Shown here: piece after piece, positions 24,042-35,500 of the stretch
Position numbering within the stretch: the first letter of the stretch is position 1
Layout of the letters: the number at the start of each line of letters is the position of its first letter
Source: Mauremys mutica
Taxonomy: Eukaryota > Chordata > Testudines > Geoemydidae
Direction of reading: 5' to 3'
Length of the DNA: 64,000 nucleotides
Assembly: GCF_020497125.1 (NCBI RefSeq)
Contig: NC_059075.1
Span: 60,717,321 to 60,781,320, forward strand
Notes under the pieces: generated by a model
Told to the model about the DNA's origin: nothing
What the model saw: the letters and a program-made list of their open reading frames with translations, nothing else
Database searches by the model: none
Position numbers and translations under genes: made by a program

Positions 24042-24847
24042 AGGGTTGCCAACTGTCTGATTGCACAAACCCAAACACCCTTGCCCCACCCCCTTCCGCA
24101 AGGCTACCCCCGTGCCCTGCCCTTTCTCTGAGGCCCTGCCCCCACTCAATCCATTCCCCTCCCTCCCTTGCTTGCTTTCCCCCACCCTCATTCACTTTCA
24201 CTGGGCTGGGGCCTGGGGTGGGGGTACAGGCTCAGGGCTGGGGGGTGAGTCCAAGGGGTCCAGAGTGTGGGAAGGGGCTCTGGGCTGAGCCTGGGGTAGG
24301 GGATTGGGGTACAGGAGGTGGTATGGGTTCTGGGCTGAAGCTGAGGGGTTTGGAGTGCAGGAGGGGGCTCCGGGCTGGGGCAGGGGGTTGGAGTGTGGGA
24401 GGGGGTGCGGGTTCTGGGAGGGAGTTTGGGTGCAGGAGGGGACTCAGGGAGGGGGCAGGGTCTTGGGGTGTAGAAGGGAGTGAGGGGTGCAAGCTCCGGC
24501 TGGGTGGTGCTTACCTCAGGTGGCTCCCAGAAGAGACCAGCATATCTGGCTCCTAGGCTCAGGGGAAGCCAGGCAGCTGGCCAATAGGAGCTGCGCAGTC
24601 GGCGCTTGGGGCAGGGACAGCGCGCAGAGACCCCTTTGCTGCCCCTGCGCCTAGAAGCCAGAGGGACGTGCTGGTCACTTCTGGGAGCTGCGTGGAGCTA
24701 GGGCAGGAAGGGAGTTTGCCTTATCCCTGCTGCACCACTGGACTTTTAGTGGCCTATTAAAATCTCCCAGATTGTTTTCAGTAGCCTCCAGGAGATTGAG
24801 ACTGATTCTGAGAGACTCCCGGCCAATCTGGGAGGGTTGGCAACCCT
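24042..24847. mobile_element. hAT-like element with G/C-skewed interior, 806 bp
   Basis: Ends AGGGTTGCCAACTGTC and GGGAGGGTTGGCAACCCT are inverted repeats. The 8-bp flanks AGTTAATT and AGCTAATG match at 6 of 8. The interior has a C-rich then a G-rich low-complexity part with degenerate GGGGTGCAGGAGGGGGCT units. Confidence 0.65.
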
Positions 24848-27706
24848 AGCTAATGCATGTCTATCTATCCAGGCTGGCAGACATGTTCTCAGTCCCAGCT
24901 GCAATGACATGTAGACATACTTACAAATACTCCTGTTCACTCTCACATTTTAGCTTTTTGTAAATTGATTGAACTATCCAAACTGCACTATAAAGAGCGC
25001 ACGTATAGCTATGAAGATGGAGCCTAGATTTAAAAATACCTGGGTTTCTTCCTTCTGGAGTGAGAGAAATTCATAAAAACCATTGGCAGCAAGCGTTACC
25101 AGCTACTGAGTACACTTTATGTTGACTTTTGTCTAGTCACATTCAGTCAGACTAGTTGCAACTGCAAGTACACAAGGGTGCACTGTGGTCACATATCTGC
25201 AACTCTCTGAGGAAGTACAAAGTTGCAACTACAGGTGATAGATTCTGGTACAGGGAAAACGAGGAACATAAAAACGATGAAAGCAAAGAGGATGCTATAA
25301 GACACCAGGGCAGAACAGCTGGAGATGCAGGCTAGGAAAGATGCAGAGGTGGTGAGACAGATCTGTCAGGGTAAATGAGACCTGGTGAAACTGAGACCTG
25401 CTAGAGGAGCTGAGACACACACACATCTTCATCATGCATCATGTTAGGCACCTCATTGCACATCTCCCTGAACTCTGGAAAGATGTCTTACCATTTCCAT
25501 AGACAAAATGTGAAGAGGAGATCCTGGGTTTGATCCTCCATTGCCATGTGCCTTGTACAGTCATTTACATCTGCAAATAGTGATTGCAAAGTGGGTGTAA
25601 AATGCAACCATTCTTTTTTGCCAGCATTTTACACCCACTTTGCAGAGGCATGAACAGTTATATAAGGTGCACATCAAGGAATCAGATCCTCTTTGTAGAC
25701 AAACTGTATACCACAAGTGGATTTAAATTGAGGTCCCCAAATTTTGTGACAGCTAGGGCCCCATTGGCAACTTACAAAGAGCCAGAAAGCCACAAATAAA
25801 TTACCTGGTTCTCTATATTCTTAAATTAAGAAGGAAGACAAATCTAATATTTGCTTGTACTTATGTTTTCCTTGATCAATTAATAGGAATTGCTTATTTT
25901 TTGAGATCACTAGCAATAAAAAGATTTTAAGCCCCTGTGTATCACATTTAGTACTTGGACTAATGGGGATGTCTGATTTTTAAAGGACTTTCACAGAACA
26001 CATTTATGGAGCATACAGAGAAAGTACTAGCACATAGTTCTCCCAGTCTCAGGATCAATGACCCTCTCTATTCTTTCCTGGAATTAAAAGTGATGACATA
26101 GAAGAATGCACAGATGTTGCTTGGCTGCCCTATGCACTGTCAGCCTAGCATCATACAGAGGCAATGAATGAATAAATAAAATAAAAATCCTGCATGAATT
26201 TTAATATTAAATCAGAATAAATGAAAATGAAATACAAATAAATTTCTCTCCAAAAATGCTTTCTTAAAGGCCTCTCCAAAATAAGCATAGATATTAGTCC
26301 TGCTAGTCTCTTTTTTTTTTTCAAGCCAAAGATTGGAGATCAAATTCATCCCTTATGTAACTTGTACCAGAAATGAGTATGGTCCTGTGTCTGTGAAGAT
26401 GTATGTTCTTCATTGTTCAGGTGCATGTTGCCACCTGCTGGAGAAAGCTTATGTTTTTGTTTTCTTTTCTCTTTTTTTGTTTTTTGGCAAAACCCTGCAA
26501 AAATGAGTCACCTAATTGTCTACGAACTCCTAGACACCCAAAAGAACTGAAAAATGCATTGCATGCTTTTACCCACTTAAAAACAACTCCTGTCTGTAAA
26601 CCTTGAGTTCATGAATTTAGCACTATAATTATTTAAAACATTTGTAAGTAAATTGAATAAGCATTGGAGGTGGAATAACAGATGGGCTAACAGATGTTTA
26701 GTTCAGAATCTGGATTAGGTTTAGGCTGAAGTTTCATTTCAAATCCAGGCTAAGGTCTGGCTTCCAATTTAACAGCACTGAAATCAGACAACCAGATCTC
26801 ATGAGATTTCAGCTCAAAATGACCGTAATCTCACAAATTCAGCCGTTGTCAACCAAACCAAAATAAGAAAATAGACCTCTTCCAGTTTGGGTCTGATCGA
26901 GAACCAAAACACCGTAAATAGGGATTTGGATTTAGGCACTGAAATCCAAACACCACACAATGATGAAACCTGATGGGGTTTGCTATGAGGTTCAAGTATG
27001 GGCCCATCTCTAAGTTACTATCATAACATATTGTAGAAGATGGTTGGTATTTTTAAACACAGCTTTTAATGCTAAAATTAAGTGATGGGTCCAGAAAGGA
27101 GAAAAACATCTAAAATAATTAGTTGTATTAATCCACTTGGACTGCAGTTTACCATCAGAACAGAATGGAACCGGAAGAGGTCTGTGTAAGCTGGAAAGCA
27201 TGTCTCTTTCACCAACAGAAGTTGGTCCAATAGAAGATATTACCTCATCTGCCTTGCCTAACCAGAACAGAGCCCTTTACATTAAAAAGCATTTTCTTAT
27301 TGGCTAAGGTGGCATTGGACAGGTCAATGTTTTTCAACCTTTTCAATTTGGTAACTCCATATTTGAAAGAAAAGTTTGTGACTCTTTTACATTTACTATA
27401 CAGTAAGAGTAAAAAATGTATCAATTATAAGCTTATATAATTAATTTATGTGTATATGTCTAGGAGTCGACAGAGAACACTTGACTTGAAGCACACTGGG
27501 AATCGGGGAGCAAGCCTAAGAGTTTGTTTTAGATTTTTATACAGTTTTCAAGGACACACAACCCTTGACTGCCTTATATGAGCCCCCTGCCTCAGGGCCA
27601 CTGCCCACCCATTGAGAAACACTGGCCAAAGAACTCCTGAGCTCTAATATTCGATCCAATGTGTGACTGCTCTGTCTTTAGGCAACACGCAGGGCCTGTT
27701 CCCCTT
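24848..27706. other. Gene-free, mostly AT-rich stretch
   Basis: Contains a perfect 20-bp inverted repeat (25586-25605 against 25624-25643, GCAAAGTGGGTGTAAAATGC) and the Penelope fragment at 27205. Nothing else recognised. Confidence 0.4.
27205..27262 (+). repeat. Penelope-like terminal fragment
   Basis: CACCAACAGAAGTTGGTCC followed by a stretch similar to the right arm of the 3758-3925 remnant. A single arm only. Confidence 0.5.
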
Positions 27707-27820
27707 AGGGTGACCAGACAGCAAGTCAGGACAGCGGGTGAGGGGTAATAGGCACCTATACAAGACAAAGCCCCAAATATCAGGACTGTCCCTATAAAAT
27801 GAGGACACCTGGTCATCCTA
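27707..27820. mobile_element. hAT-like MITE, 114 bp
   Basis: Starts TAGGGTGACCAGA and ends TGGTCATCCTA, with the perfect 8-bp duplication GTTCCCCT at 27699-27706 and 27821-27828. The interior holds AGGACTGTCCCTATAAAAT. Confidence 0.85.
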
Positions 27821-27829
27821 GTTCCCCTG

Positions 27830-28088
27830 TATGGAACACTGGGCTGAGACGCTCCCCCAGGCAGAGTTGGCCGGGCCAGCCTGGGGACGCACATCCAAGC
27901 TGAGAAGGGCGGTATCGGTGATTGGCGGGACCAGCGTGTAGCGCAGTCCCCGCACGCCGGCCGGGGGCTCCCTAGGGCGGCACTGTCAGTGACAGGTGCG
28001 AGCACAGGGACCAGGCCTGGAGCGAACCACTGGAGCGGCGCCAGTGATTTCCCTACACCCCCCCTGAATTTTCCCAACACCCCCCCAG
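27830..28088. other. CpG-rich block of unknown nature
   Basis: About 200 bp dense in CpG (GGCGGTATCGGTGATTGGCG, CGCACGCCGGCCGG) between two hAT elements and about 4.4 kb upstream of VPS18. No convincing ORF or known repeat end. Confidence 0.4.
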
Positions 28089-28096
28089 TTTTGTGC

Positions 28097-28966
28097 ATAG
28101 GCGGCAGGTTATATACATTTGCGGTGCTCGGGCTCCAGGAATATTCAGGGCCGGGTGCCCTGCTCCAGCAATATTTGGAGCTGGGTCTCTCCCTCGGCCC
28201 TGCCTGGATCGGGCCCTGGCTACCGCCTCCCGCAGCATCCCTGCCTGACAGAAAGCAGCACGGCACCTCTCCCCTGCCTGCTTCTGCTGCCGGAGTAGAA
28301 CGGCTCCCGGCAGAACTGCTGTCTGCTGCCCCAGGGTCCTAGTGCCTGCCCCCCACTAATGGCAAGGCAGGCTGCCCTTACCCCGTCCTTCCACCCTAGC
28401 CCTGAGCCTCTCCAACACCCCAAATCCTCATCCCCAGCCAGAGCCCTCATCCCCCAGCACCCTAATCCTCAGCCCCAGCCAGAGTCCTCATCGCTCTGCA
28501 CCCTAATCCTCTGCCACAGCTCTGAGCCCCCCCGCAGCATGAACCCCTCATCCTCAGCCCCACAGCCCTCACCCCTGCACTCCCTCCTATTCTCAGTCTT
28601 CCTCCCAGAGCCTGCACCCCCTCTCAGAGCGTGCACCACCTCCCCTTTCCCACACACCCCTTCCCACCCCCAAACTCCCTCCCAGAGCCTGCACCCTCAC
28701 CCCTTCCTACACCCCCACCCCCAGCCCAGAGCCTGCACCCAAACTCTGTCCCAAAGCCTGCACCCCGCACCCCCTCCTGCACACCCACCCCCTGCTCCAT
28801 CCCAAAGCCTGCACCCTGCACCCCTCCTGCACCTTAATCCCCAGCCCAGGACCTGCACCCCAGACCTCCCCCCCCAACCCCTCCCAGAGCCTTAGGCAGG
28901 TGGGGGCGGAGTTTGGGGGGGCGGGTTCTGGGCACCACCAAAATTTGTACAAACTTGCCACCCATG
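28097..28966. mobile_element. hAT-like element with C-rich interior, 870 bp
   Basis: Starts CATAGGCGGCAGGTTATA and ends TACAAACTTGCCACCCATG, inverted. Flanked by the perfect 8-bp duplication GTTTTGTG (28089-28096 and 28967-28974). The interior is a degenerate array of CAGAGCCTGCACCC units, which creates long spurious ORFs. Confidence 0.85.
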
Positions 28967-28974
28967 GTTTTGTG

Positions 28975-30184
28975 AGCTAGTTACATACCAATTTAGTGAC
29001 TGTTTGGAAATCTGAATTTAAACTGAAACATTAATACTTCAAAAGCTTATACAGTGTATGATAAAATACGTGTATCTGAAAAAGTATATTAGATTTGAAA
29101 AGTATGAACATAGACTAGCTTCCTTATACAGCTGTTTTTTATGATGTCAGTGCATTCATTTCGGTGATGTTGGCCAACCTAATAATTTCAAATGATGATT
29201 TGTAAGCAAAGTCTAAATGAGCTCTCCCTGACAGCTAGTGATGAGCTGGGGGTTAAGGCTTCAGGGCCAGATTATATTTACATTCACACCTAATCTACTT
29301 AGGTATCCAGCAAACAGAGCTGTGTTGTCCAAGTGATAGATTTTGGCTGGGGTTGGGTTACAAACCACTTGAATGTGGAGGTAAGGGGGGATGAAATGTT
29401 GTTATTATTGTATGAGTAAAGGGCAGTAGAACTGTATTTTGCCTGTGATGATTTGAAGGCATCAAGAGAGAGGGTGGGGACCTGTCCCTCTCCACTGTTT
29501 AAAGACAGAGCTGATTAGGCTCCATAGATAGTCTTTTGTTCTGTTAAGTGACCACTGCAGCCGAAATCACTGACAATCAGGTCTAAGTGCTTAGTCCTGT
29601 TGTGGGGACAGTGTTCCTGTGGGTACAGTGTTTTTGTGTAAGAGACAGCCTAGACTGCACTAGCAGCAAGGTTCCCGCACTGAGAGCTCAGCTGAAATCA
29701 CTGAGAGCTGGTGGGACCTCAAGAGAACAACTCACAGAGGTCACAGTGGCAGGTGGCAGCAGAAGGTGACTGTGCAGGGCCATTGGCAACAGAGCGGTGG
29801 AGTAAACGGTGGCACAACGAACAGCCATGGCCAGAGCGAACTGTGCCTTTTTGTCCCCCACCTGGGAGATGAACTCACGTGAAAGCACCTCTGAACTCTG
29901 AGTCTCCACTGACCAAGGACAACACCGGTGAGCGTGGTGCGGTGGAGGGAAAAGTGAGGGGCACGTTAAATAAACATTTGTTTGCTGGACTATATTTTAG
30001 TCACTTTGCTCCAGAATGCTAGATTTGTGACTGGGAATGGAAACTTATATGTTTCCCAGTAGGCCAAGATTTTTAAAATGCAATATTTGCCAAGGTTGTT
30101 ATCTCACATTGTTGCTATCTTGGGAGGTCATTATGTTGGGGAGTTTCTGTACTAAACATTTTTATTATAATTAATTTTTACATG
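28975..30184. other. Gene-free stretch
   Basis: No exon or repeat recognised. Confidence 0.35.
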
Positions 30185-31330
30185 AGAATGGTCATACTGG
30201 GTCAGACCCATGGTCCATATAACCGAGTACCCTGTCTTACAACAGTGGTCAAGGCCAGGTGCTTCCGAGGGAATGAACAGAACAGGTCATCATCAAGTGA
30301 TCCATCCCCTGTTGCCCATTCCCAGCTTCTGGCAAACAGGCTAGGGACACTCAGAGCATGGCGTTGCATCCCTCTCATCCTGGCTAATAGCCACAGATGA
30401 ACCTGTTCTCCAGGAATTTATCTAGTTCTTTTTAAAATCCTGTTATAGTTTTGGTCTTCACAGCATCCCCTGGCAAAGAGTTCCCTGGATTGACTTTATA
30501 TTGTGTGAAGAAATACTTCCTTTTGTTTTTTTAAAACCTGCTGCCTATTAATTTAATTGGGTGACTGCTAACTCTTGTGTTATGTGAAGGATTAAATAAA
30601 ATTTCCTTATTCACTTTCTTCGCATCAGTCAAGATTTTGTAGACCTCTATCATATCCCCATTAGTCATCTCTTTTGTAAGCTGAAAATTCCCAGTCACTT
30701 TAATCTCTCCTCCTGTTTCATACCCCTCATCATTTTAGTTGCCCATCTCTGTACCTTTTCCAATTCCAATATATATATTTTTAGGATGGGTGACCAGATC
30801 TGCACACACTATACAACGTGTGCACATACCATGGATTTATACAGAGGCAATATGATATTTTCTGTCTTATTATCTATCCCTTTCTTAATGACTCCCAACA
30901 TTGTTTGCTTTTGTGACTGTTGCTGCACATGGAGTGGATGTTTTCAGAGATCTATCCACAATGACTCCAAGATCTCTTCCTTGAGTGTTAACAGCTAATT
31001 CAGATGCCATCATTTTGTATGTATAGTTGAGATTGCTTTCCAATGTGCATTACTTTGCATTTATCAACACTGAATTTAATTTGCCATTTTGTTGCCCAGT
31101 CACCCAGTTTTGTGAGATCCCTTTGTAGCTCTTCGCAGTCTGCCTGGGACTTAACTATCTTGAGTAGTTTTGTATCATCTGCCAATGTTGCCACCTCACT
31201 GTTTACCCATTTTTCCAGATGAATATGTTGAATAGGACTGGTCCCAGTACTGACCCCTCAAGGATACCACTATTTATCTCTCTCCATTCTGAAAACTGAT
31301 AATTTATTCCTACCCTTTGTTTCCCATGTT
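30185..31330 (-). mobile_element. Antisense CR1-type LINE, 3' portion with decayed reverse transcriptase
   Basis: The lower-coordinate end reads CATACTGGGTCAGACCCATGG, the reverse complement of a common CR1 3' end. On the minus strand, 31194-31000 encodes LADDTKLLK, an (F/Y)ADD-type catalytic motif, then GDWATKWQIKFSVDKCKVMH, typical of CR1 reverse transcriptases. The rest of the frame down to 30400 is broken by stops and shifts. Confidence 0.75.
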
Positions 31331-31630
31331 TTAACCAGTTACTGATTCATGAGAGGACTTTCCTCTTACCCCATGATGGCTTACTTTTCAAAAGTCAATT
31401 TAAATTAAATACTTTTTTTTAAATGTATATTTTTTTAGAAATCTAGACATGTTATGTGTTTTGGTGTAACTTGCATTATACTTATGTTAAATTTGCATAA
31501 TCCTAACAAAACATTTACTTTATTCATATCTCTTTTATATATCTCATTGGTCCTGACACCCCCCCCCTGTAAATTCCAACACCCCCCTCTAATTTCAATT
31601 CCTGGGGAAACCACTGAGCGGCGCCACCAC

Positions 31631-31860
31631 CAGGGCCGGCTCCAGAGCGCAGCGGGGCAAGCACCCGCCTGGGGCGGCCCTTTCCGGGGGGGGGGGGGCG
31701 GCAGGCTGGGCTGGCGGACCTGCCGCAGTCATGCCTGCGGGAGGTCCACCGGAGCCCCGGGAGCAGCGGACCTCCCGCAGGCATGACTGCGGCAGCTCAA
31801 GCGGAGCCGCCGGACCTGCGAACCGTCCGCAGCTCTGGGAGGTCCAGAGGGAGGTCATGG
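31631..31860. mobile_element. Truncated GC-rich hAT-like remnant at the VPS18 CpG island
   Basis: Starts CAGGGCCGGCTCCAGAGC and contains GCGGACCTCCCGCAGGCATG, shared with the 20355 and 63185 elements. No matching right end was found. Confidence 0.55.
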
Positions 31861-32150
31861 GCGTGCGGTGAAGGGGGGGGCGGAGCTAGGCCAGAGACAG
31901 GCGCGCGAACTCCTGCTCAGGGCACGTGAGGGACACGCCCCGCCCCGCCCCGCCCCGCGCGCAGCCGCCCGGAAACAGGAAGCGCGGCGGCGGCCCACCA
32001 GCAGTCAGGTCACGTGGCGCGGGTCAGCTGAGGGGCTGCGGAAGTAGCCTGGCCGGAGTGACCGGGCTCCTAGCGAAGGAACGCGAGACAGGACGGGCGG
32101 GCGGGATCGGTTACAGGGAAGGGGAGTTCCCGCCGCCGGGACCTGCTGCA

Positions 32151-32326
32151 GGAGGGGAGTTGCGGCCCCGGTCTGTCGGGGGGCGGGGGCGGCAGGAGGG
32201 GAGTTGCGGCCCCGGTCTGTCGGGGGGCGGGGGCGGCAGGAGGGGAGTTGCGGCCCCGGTCTGTCGGGGGGCGGGGGCGGCAGGAGGGGAGTTGCGGCCC
32301 CGGTCTGTCGGGGGGCGGGGGCGGCA
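32151..32326 (+). repeat. 4 x 44-bp perfect tandem repeat in the VPS18 5' UTR/promoter
   Basis: Four copies of a 44-bp unit at 32151-32194, 32195-32238, 32239-32282 and 32283-32326, identical as far as I can read. Each unit contains a GGGGGGCGGGGGCGG run, so the array offers four potential G-quadruplex sites. The unit is not a multiple of three and precedes the start codon, so it is not coding. Confidence 0.93.
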
Positions 32327-32456
32327 GGGAGGGTGTTGTGTGTAACCCCTTAGCTGCGTTGGGATGAGTTGAGGGGCTGCCCGGTGTCTGCTGGGAGGGA
32401 GCAGAGTGGGTGGCGGGGCCCCGGGACCGGCTGGTGAGGGGGCGGCAGGTGCAGCC

Positions 32457-32547
32457 ATGGCCTCCATCCTGGACGAGTACGAAGATTCGCTGTCCCGCTC
32501 TGCCTGCCTGCAGCAGAGCCGCGCCAACGTGGGCATCCCGCACTCTG
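32457..32547 (+). CDS. VPS18: VPS18 coding exon 1
   Basis: Encodes residues 1-30 (MASILDEYED...GIPHS) plus one base of the Gly31 codon. The donor is G|GTAAGG. The nearest upstream ATG (32364) opens a two-codon frame only, so 32457 is the first usable start. Confidence 0.95.
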
Positions 32548-35500
32548 GTAAGGGGCTGGGTCCACTTAATCATTTATGCAGGTCAGAGCGTGAGAACTGC
32601 TCCGGGACCACTAGGCCCGCGGGGCCCCCCCTCCCCCCCGCGCCCGTCTGATTTGAGCAAGAGCACTGCAAAAAGCACCGAGAAACATTAGGGCCTGCAT
32701 ACTGAGTCTGGCTGGCGCTGAGCAGCACTGTGATCTTACTGGTTAAATAGGGTTGCAGAGTCAGACTTGGGTTCTGTTCCCAAGTCTGCCAGTGGCTTCC
32801 TGTCTCACTGAGGGCAAATAACCTCTCCTTGCCTCCGTTTCCCTTTTGTTAAATGGGTGTAATAATACCTCATGGATAGTTGTGTGGTTTAGTTTGTAAT
32901 GCGTTTTCAGATTCTATGGTGATACTATAGAAGAGCAAATTATTAATATCATCATGCAGTACTTTGAATGAATTCTCAGTGTTCCCATCTTTCCAGGTTT
33001 TCTCTATGTGGAGACAATTAGGGCCTTAATTCGTCACTATAAGTACCAAAGATGGAGGCTATAGTGTAGAGAGGGCACTCCGTCGTGTGATGATGATCTG
33101 ACTCTCTCTGGGTGCACATTGGATATCTGCTATTACTACTACATGTTGAGGCAGTTGCAAGGAAATTAATTTTACATCAGCTATTAGCAAGGCTTCCATT
33201 TGCTAGACCTAAAGTACAGAAAATGAGCAGATGTGTACAGTATTTTTGAAATCACAAATGCAATCTGTGTACTTAAGCTATGAACACAATGTTATAGTAC
33301 ATTGGTTCTTTTCAGATACTCCATTGTGTATAGATAGCGCTCTACCAAATTCACAGTCCATTTTGATCAATTTCAAAGTCATAGGATTTTAAAAATTGCA
33401 AATTTCATGATCTCAGATAAGTAAATCTGAAATTTCATGCTATTGTAATTGTAGAGGTCCTGACCTAAAAAGGAGAGGGGTGTGTGTGTGTCAGAAGGTT
33501 ATTGTAGGGCAGGTTGTGGCATTGCTACCCTTACTTCTGTGCTGGTGCTGCTGCTGGCGGTGGCACTGCCTTCAGAGCTGGGTGGCCAGAGAGTGACAGC
33601 TGCTGGCTGTGAGCCCAGCTCTGAAGGCAGAGCCAGCAGCAGCGCAGAAGTAAGGATGGCATGGCATGGCATTGCCACCCTTACTTCTGTGCGGGTGCTT
33701 GCAGGGCACCCCATTCAGAGCTTGGTGCTTGACCAAAAGCCACTGCTCTCCAGCTGAAGGCAGTGCAGAAGTAAGGGTGGTGATACTGTGATCCCCACCC
33801 TAAAATAACCTTATGACCCCCCTGCAACTCCCTTTTGGGTCAGGACCCTCAATTTGAGAAACACTGGACTCCCCTGTGAAATCTGTATAATATAGGGTAA
33901 AAGACCAGATTTCATAGAGGGAGACCAGATTTTGTGGTCTGTGAAGCATTTTACATGGCCATGAATTTGGTAGGGCCCTATGTTTAGAGCTTAGCTTGAA
34001 CTTGGTTATAGAGTGAATCTGTTTGAGGAAGAAGGATGCCAGTCCCAAATTGCTTCATTGCAACTGAAATTCTGACTATAGGGAACCTCTATTTAGAGTG
34101 AAATTATTCTGTGAGGTGGGAAATGACTTAATCCTAAAATACCACTGTGCTGTATGAATGCACTTGTGTAGGTGGCAAAAGAGAATGTGAAATGGTTTTA
34201 AAGTTATGAGCTTGGGGTGAGCTCTAACCACTGCTTCTCCATTTGTCAATCCAAATTTGTAGCAGTAGTGTCTCACAGGAGGCCTCCTGTCTGTGCCACT
34301 TCTTGATTTTGTTTTTAATCAGTTTCTTAGTCTTTGCTCCTTTCCTTTTTGGGGAACTTGAGTGACTGTAGAAACTATTAAACATTTTGTATGTGTGATG
34401 CTTAGTGACATCCTGTTAGTTGCCCAGCCCAGGGAAACTTACCGATATACTGGATGCAGACAACATAGGTTCCATCAGGTGTATAATGGCTGTGTAACTC
34501 ACACGGGCTGATTTCATATTAGTATGGTTACCACTTCAGAAGTGTGGCATGAAAGCAATCTGTGTGGGTTTGAAACTTTATACCATGATTTGTGAAGTGC
34601 TGGCACCTACATTATGTATGTCCACCTGTGTAATATAATATAAATATACAATAATTATGTGATGGGTTATGCCAGCTATGCAATATGAATGAGGAGTAGC
34701 TAGCTAGAGGGGTAGTTATGTAGTACATCCCCTATTAATCAAACTAGTGAATCTTGAGTTTCACGTGTGGTTTCCCCTACTGCCACTATATAAGGTTGAA
34801 TTAGATACGAGACCCAGTTAGCTTTAAAAGGACTATGTTCTATCTAGCATTGCCACTTCAGTGCTGGCCACTCTGTGAAGTTGGCATCTCTTTGCTGAGT
34901 TAAAAATCTATAGGCATAAGCTTCTGAAAGTATCTCTGACTGGCTCCCCACTTTAGTTAAATCCTAATCTATCAAAAGGTTTTGAGTATCATCTGGGATA
35001 AACAGAGAGCACAAATTAAACATAGTCCATACACTGAAGCTCACATTTCTTAAAGTAAGGCTTGTGACCTTTATTTGGTTAAGTTTAATTGAAGTCAGGG
35101 TTCTGAATCTCTAACAGAGGTTCCCCCCCAAAAATGTTAATTATTTTGGTGCTAATTGGAAGTTAACGAAAACAGAATGGTTTTAAGAGACTTTGGCTAA
35201 CAATTCCTTTCCTTAATTGTTCCTCTGCTTTCACTCTTGACTCCTGCAATAAAATCTGTTTAGTATCTTTTCAGTTATCATAGACCGGGGTGGGCAAACT
35301 TTTTGTGCCGAGGGCCACATCTGGGTGGGGAAATTGTATGCAGGGCCAGAGCAGGGGGTTGGGGTGCACAGGGATGCAGGGTGTAGCAGGGAGCTCAGGG
35401 CAAGGGGTTGGGATGCGGGGTGTATGAGGAACCTCAGGGCAGGAAGTTGGGGTGCAGGAGGGATGCGAGGTGCAGGCAGGGGGCTTAGGGCAGGGTGCAG

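Larger units (their letters stand above)
31600..32456 (+). promoter_or_regulatory. VPS18: VPS18 CpG-island promoter and 5' UTR
   Basis: A GC- and CpG-rich stretch directly upstream of the VPS18 start codon. Visible elements are overlapping GC boxes (CCGCCCC units, about 31937-31957), several GGAA cores (31972-31982 and 32040-32045), and two CACGTG E-boxes at 31923-31928 and 32011-32016. The second reads GTCACGTG, close to the CLEAR motif bound by TFEB/MITF-family factors. No TATA box is apparent. The outer part (31631-31860) is a GC-rich transposon remnant. The transcription start is not determined; it probably lies between about 31960 and 32340. Confidence 0.7.

Noticed and set aside
25586..25643. 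Hairpin of 20-bp arms considered as a microRNA precursor
   Set aside because: Perfect inverted repeat with an unstructured T-rich spacer; more like a repeat-derived fold-back, with no evidence of conservation.
27592..28266. 224-codon minus-strand ORF
   Set aside because: Crosses two hAT element boundaries and the CpG-rich block, with no domain. Chance frame in GC-rich DNA.
28359..28895. 178-codon Pro/His/Ser-rich ORF resembling a repeat protein
   Set aside because: Lies wholly within a hAT element made of degenerate CAGAGCCTGCACCC units; the minus strand is open too.
32070..32573. 167- and 141-codon minus-strand ORFs over the 44-bp repeats, resembling a Pro-rich antisense gene
   Set aside because: Produced by the tandem repeat and CpG island opposite the VPS18 5' UTR and exon 1. 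The repeat is out of phase in each frame.
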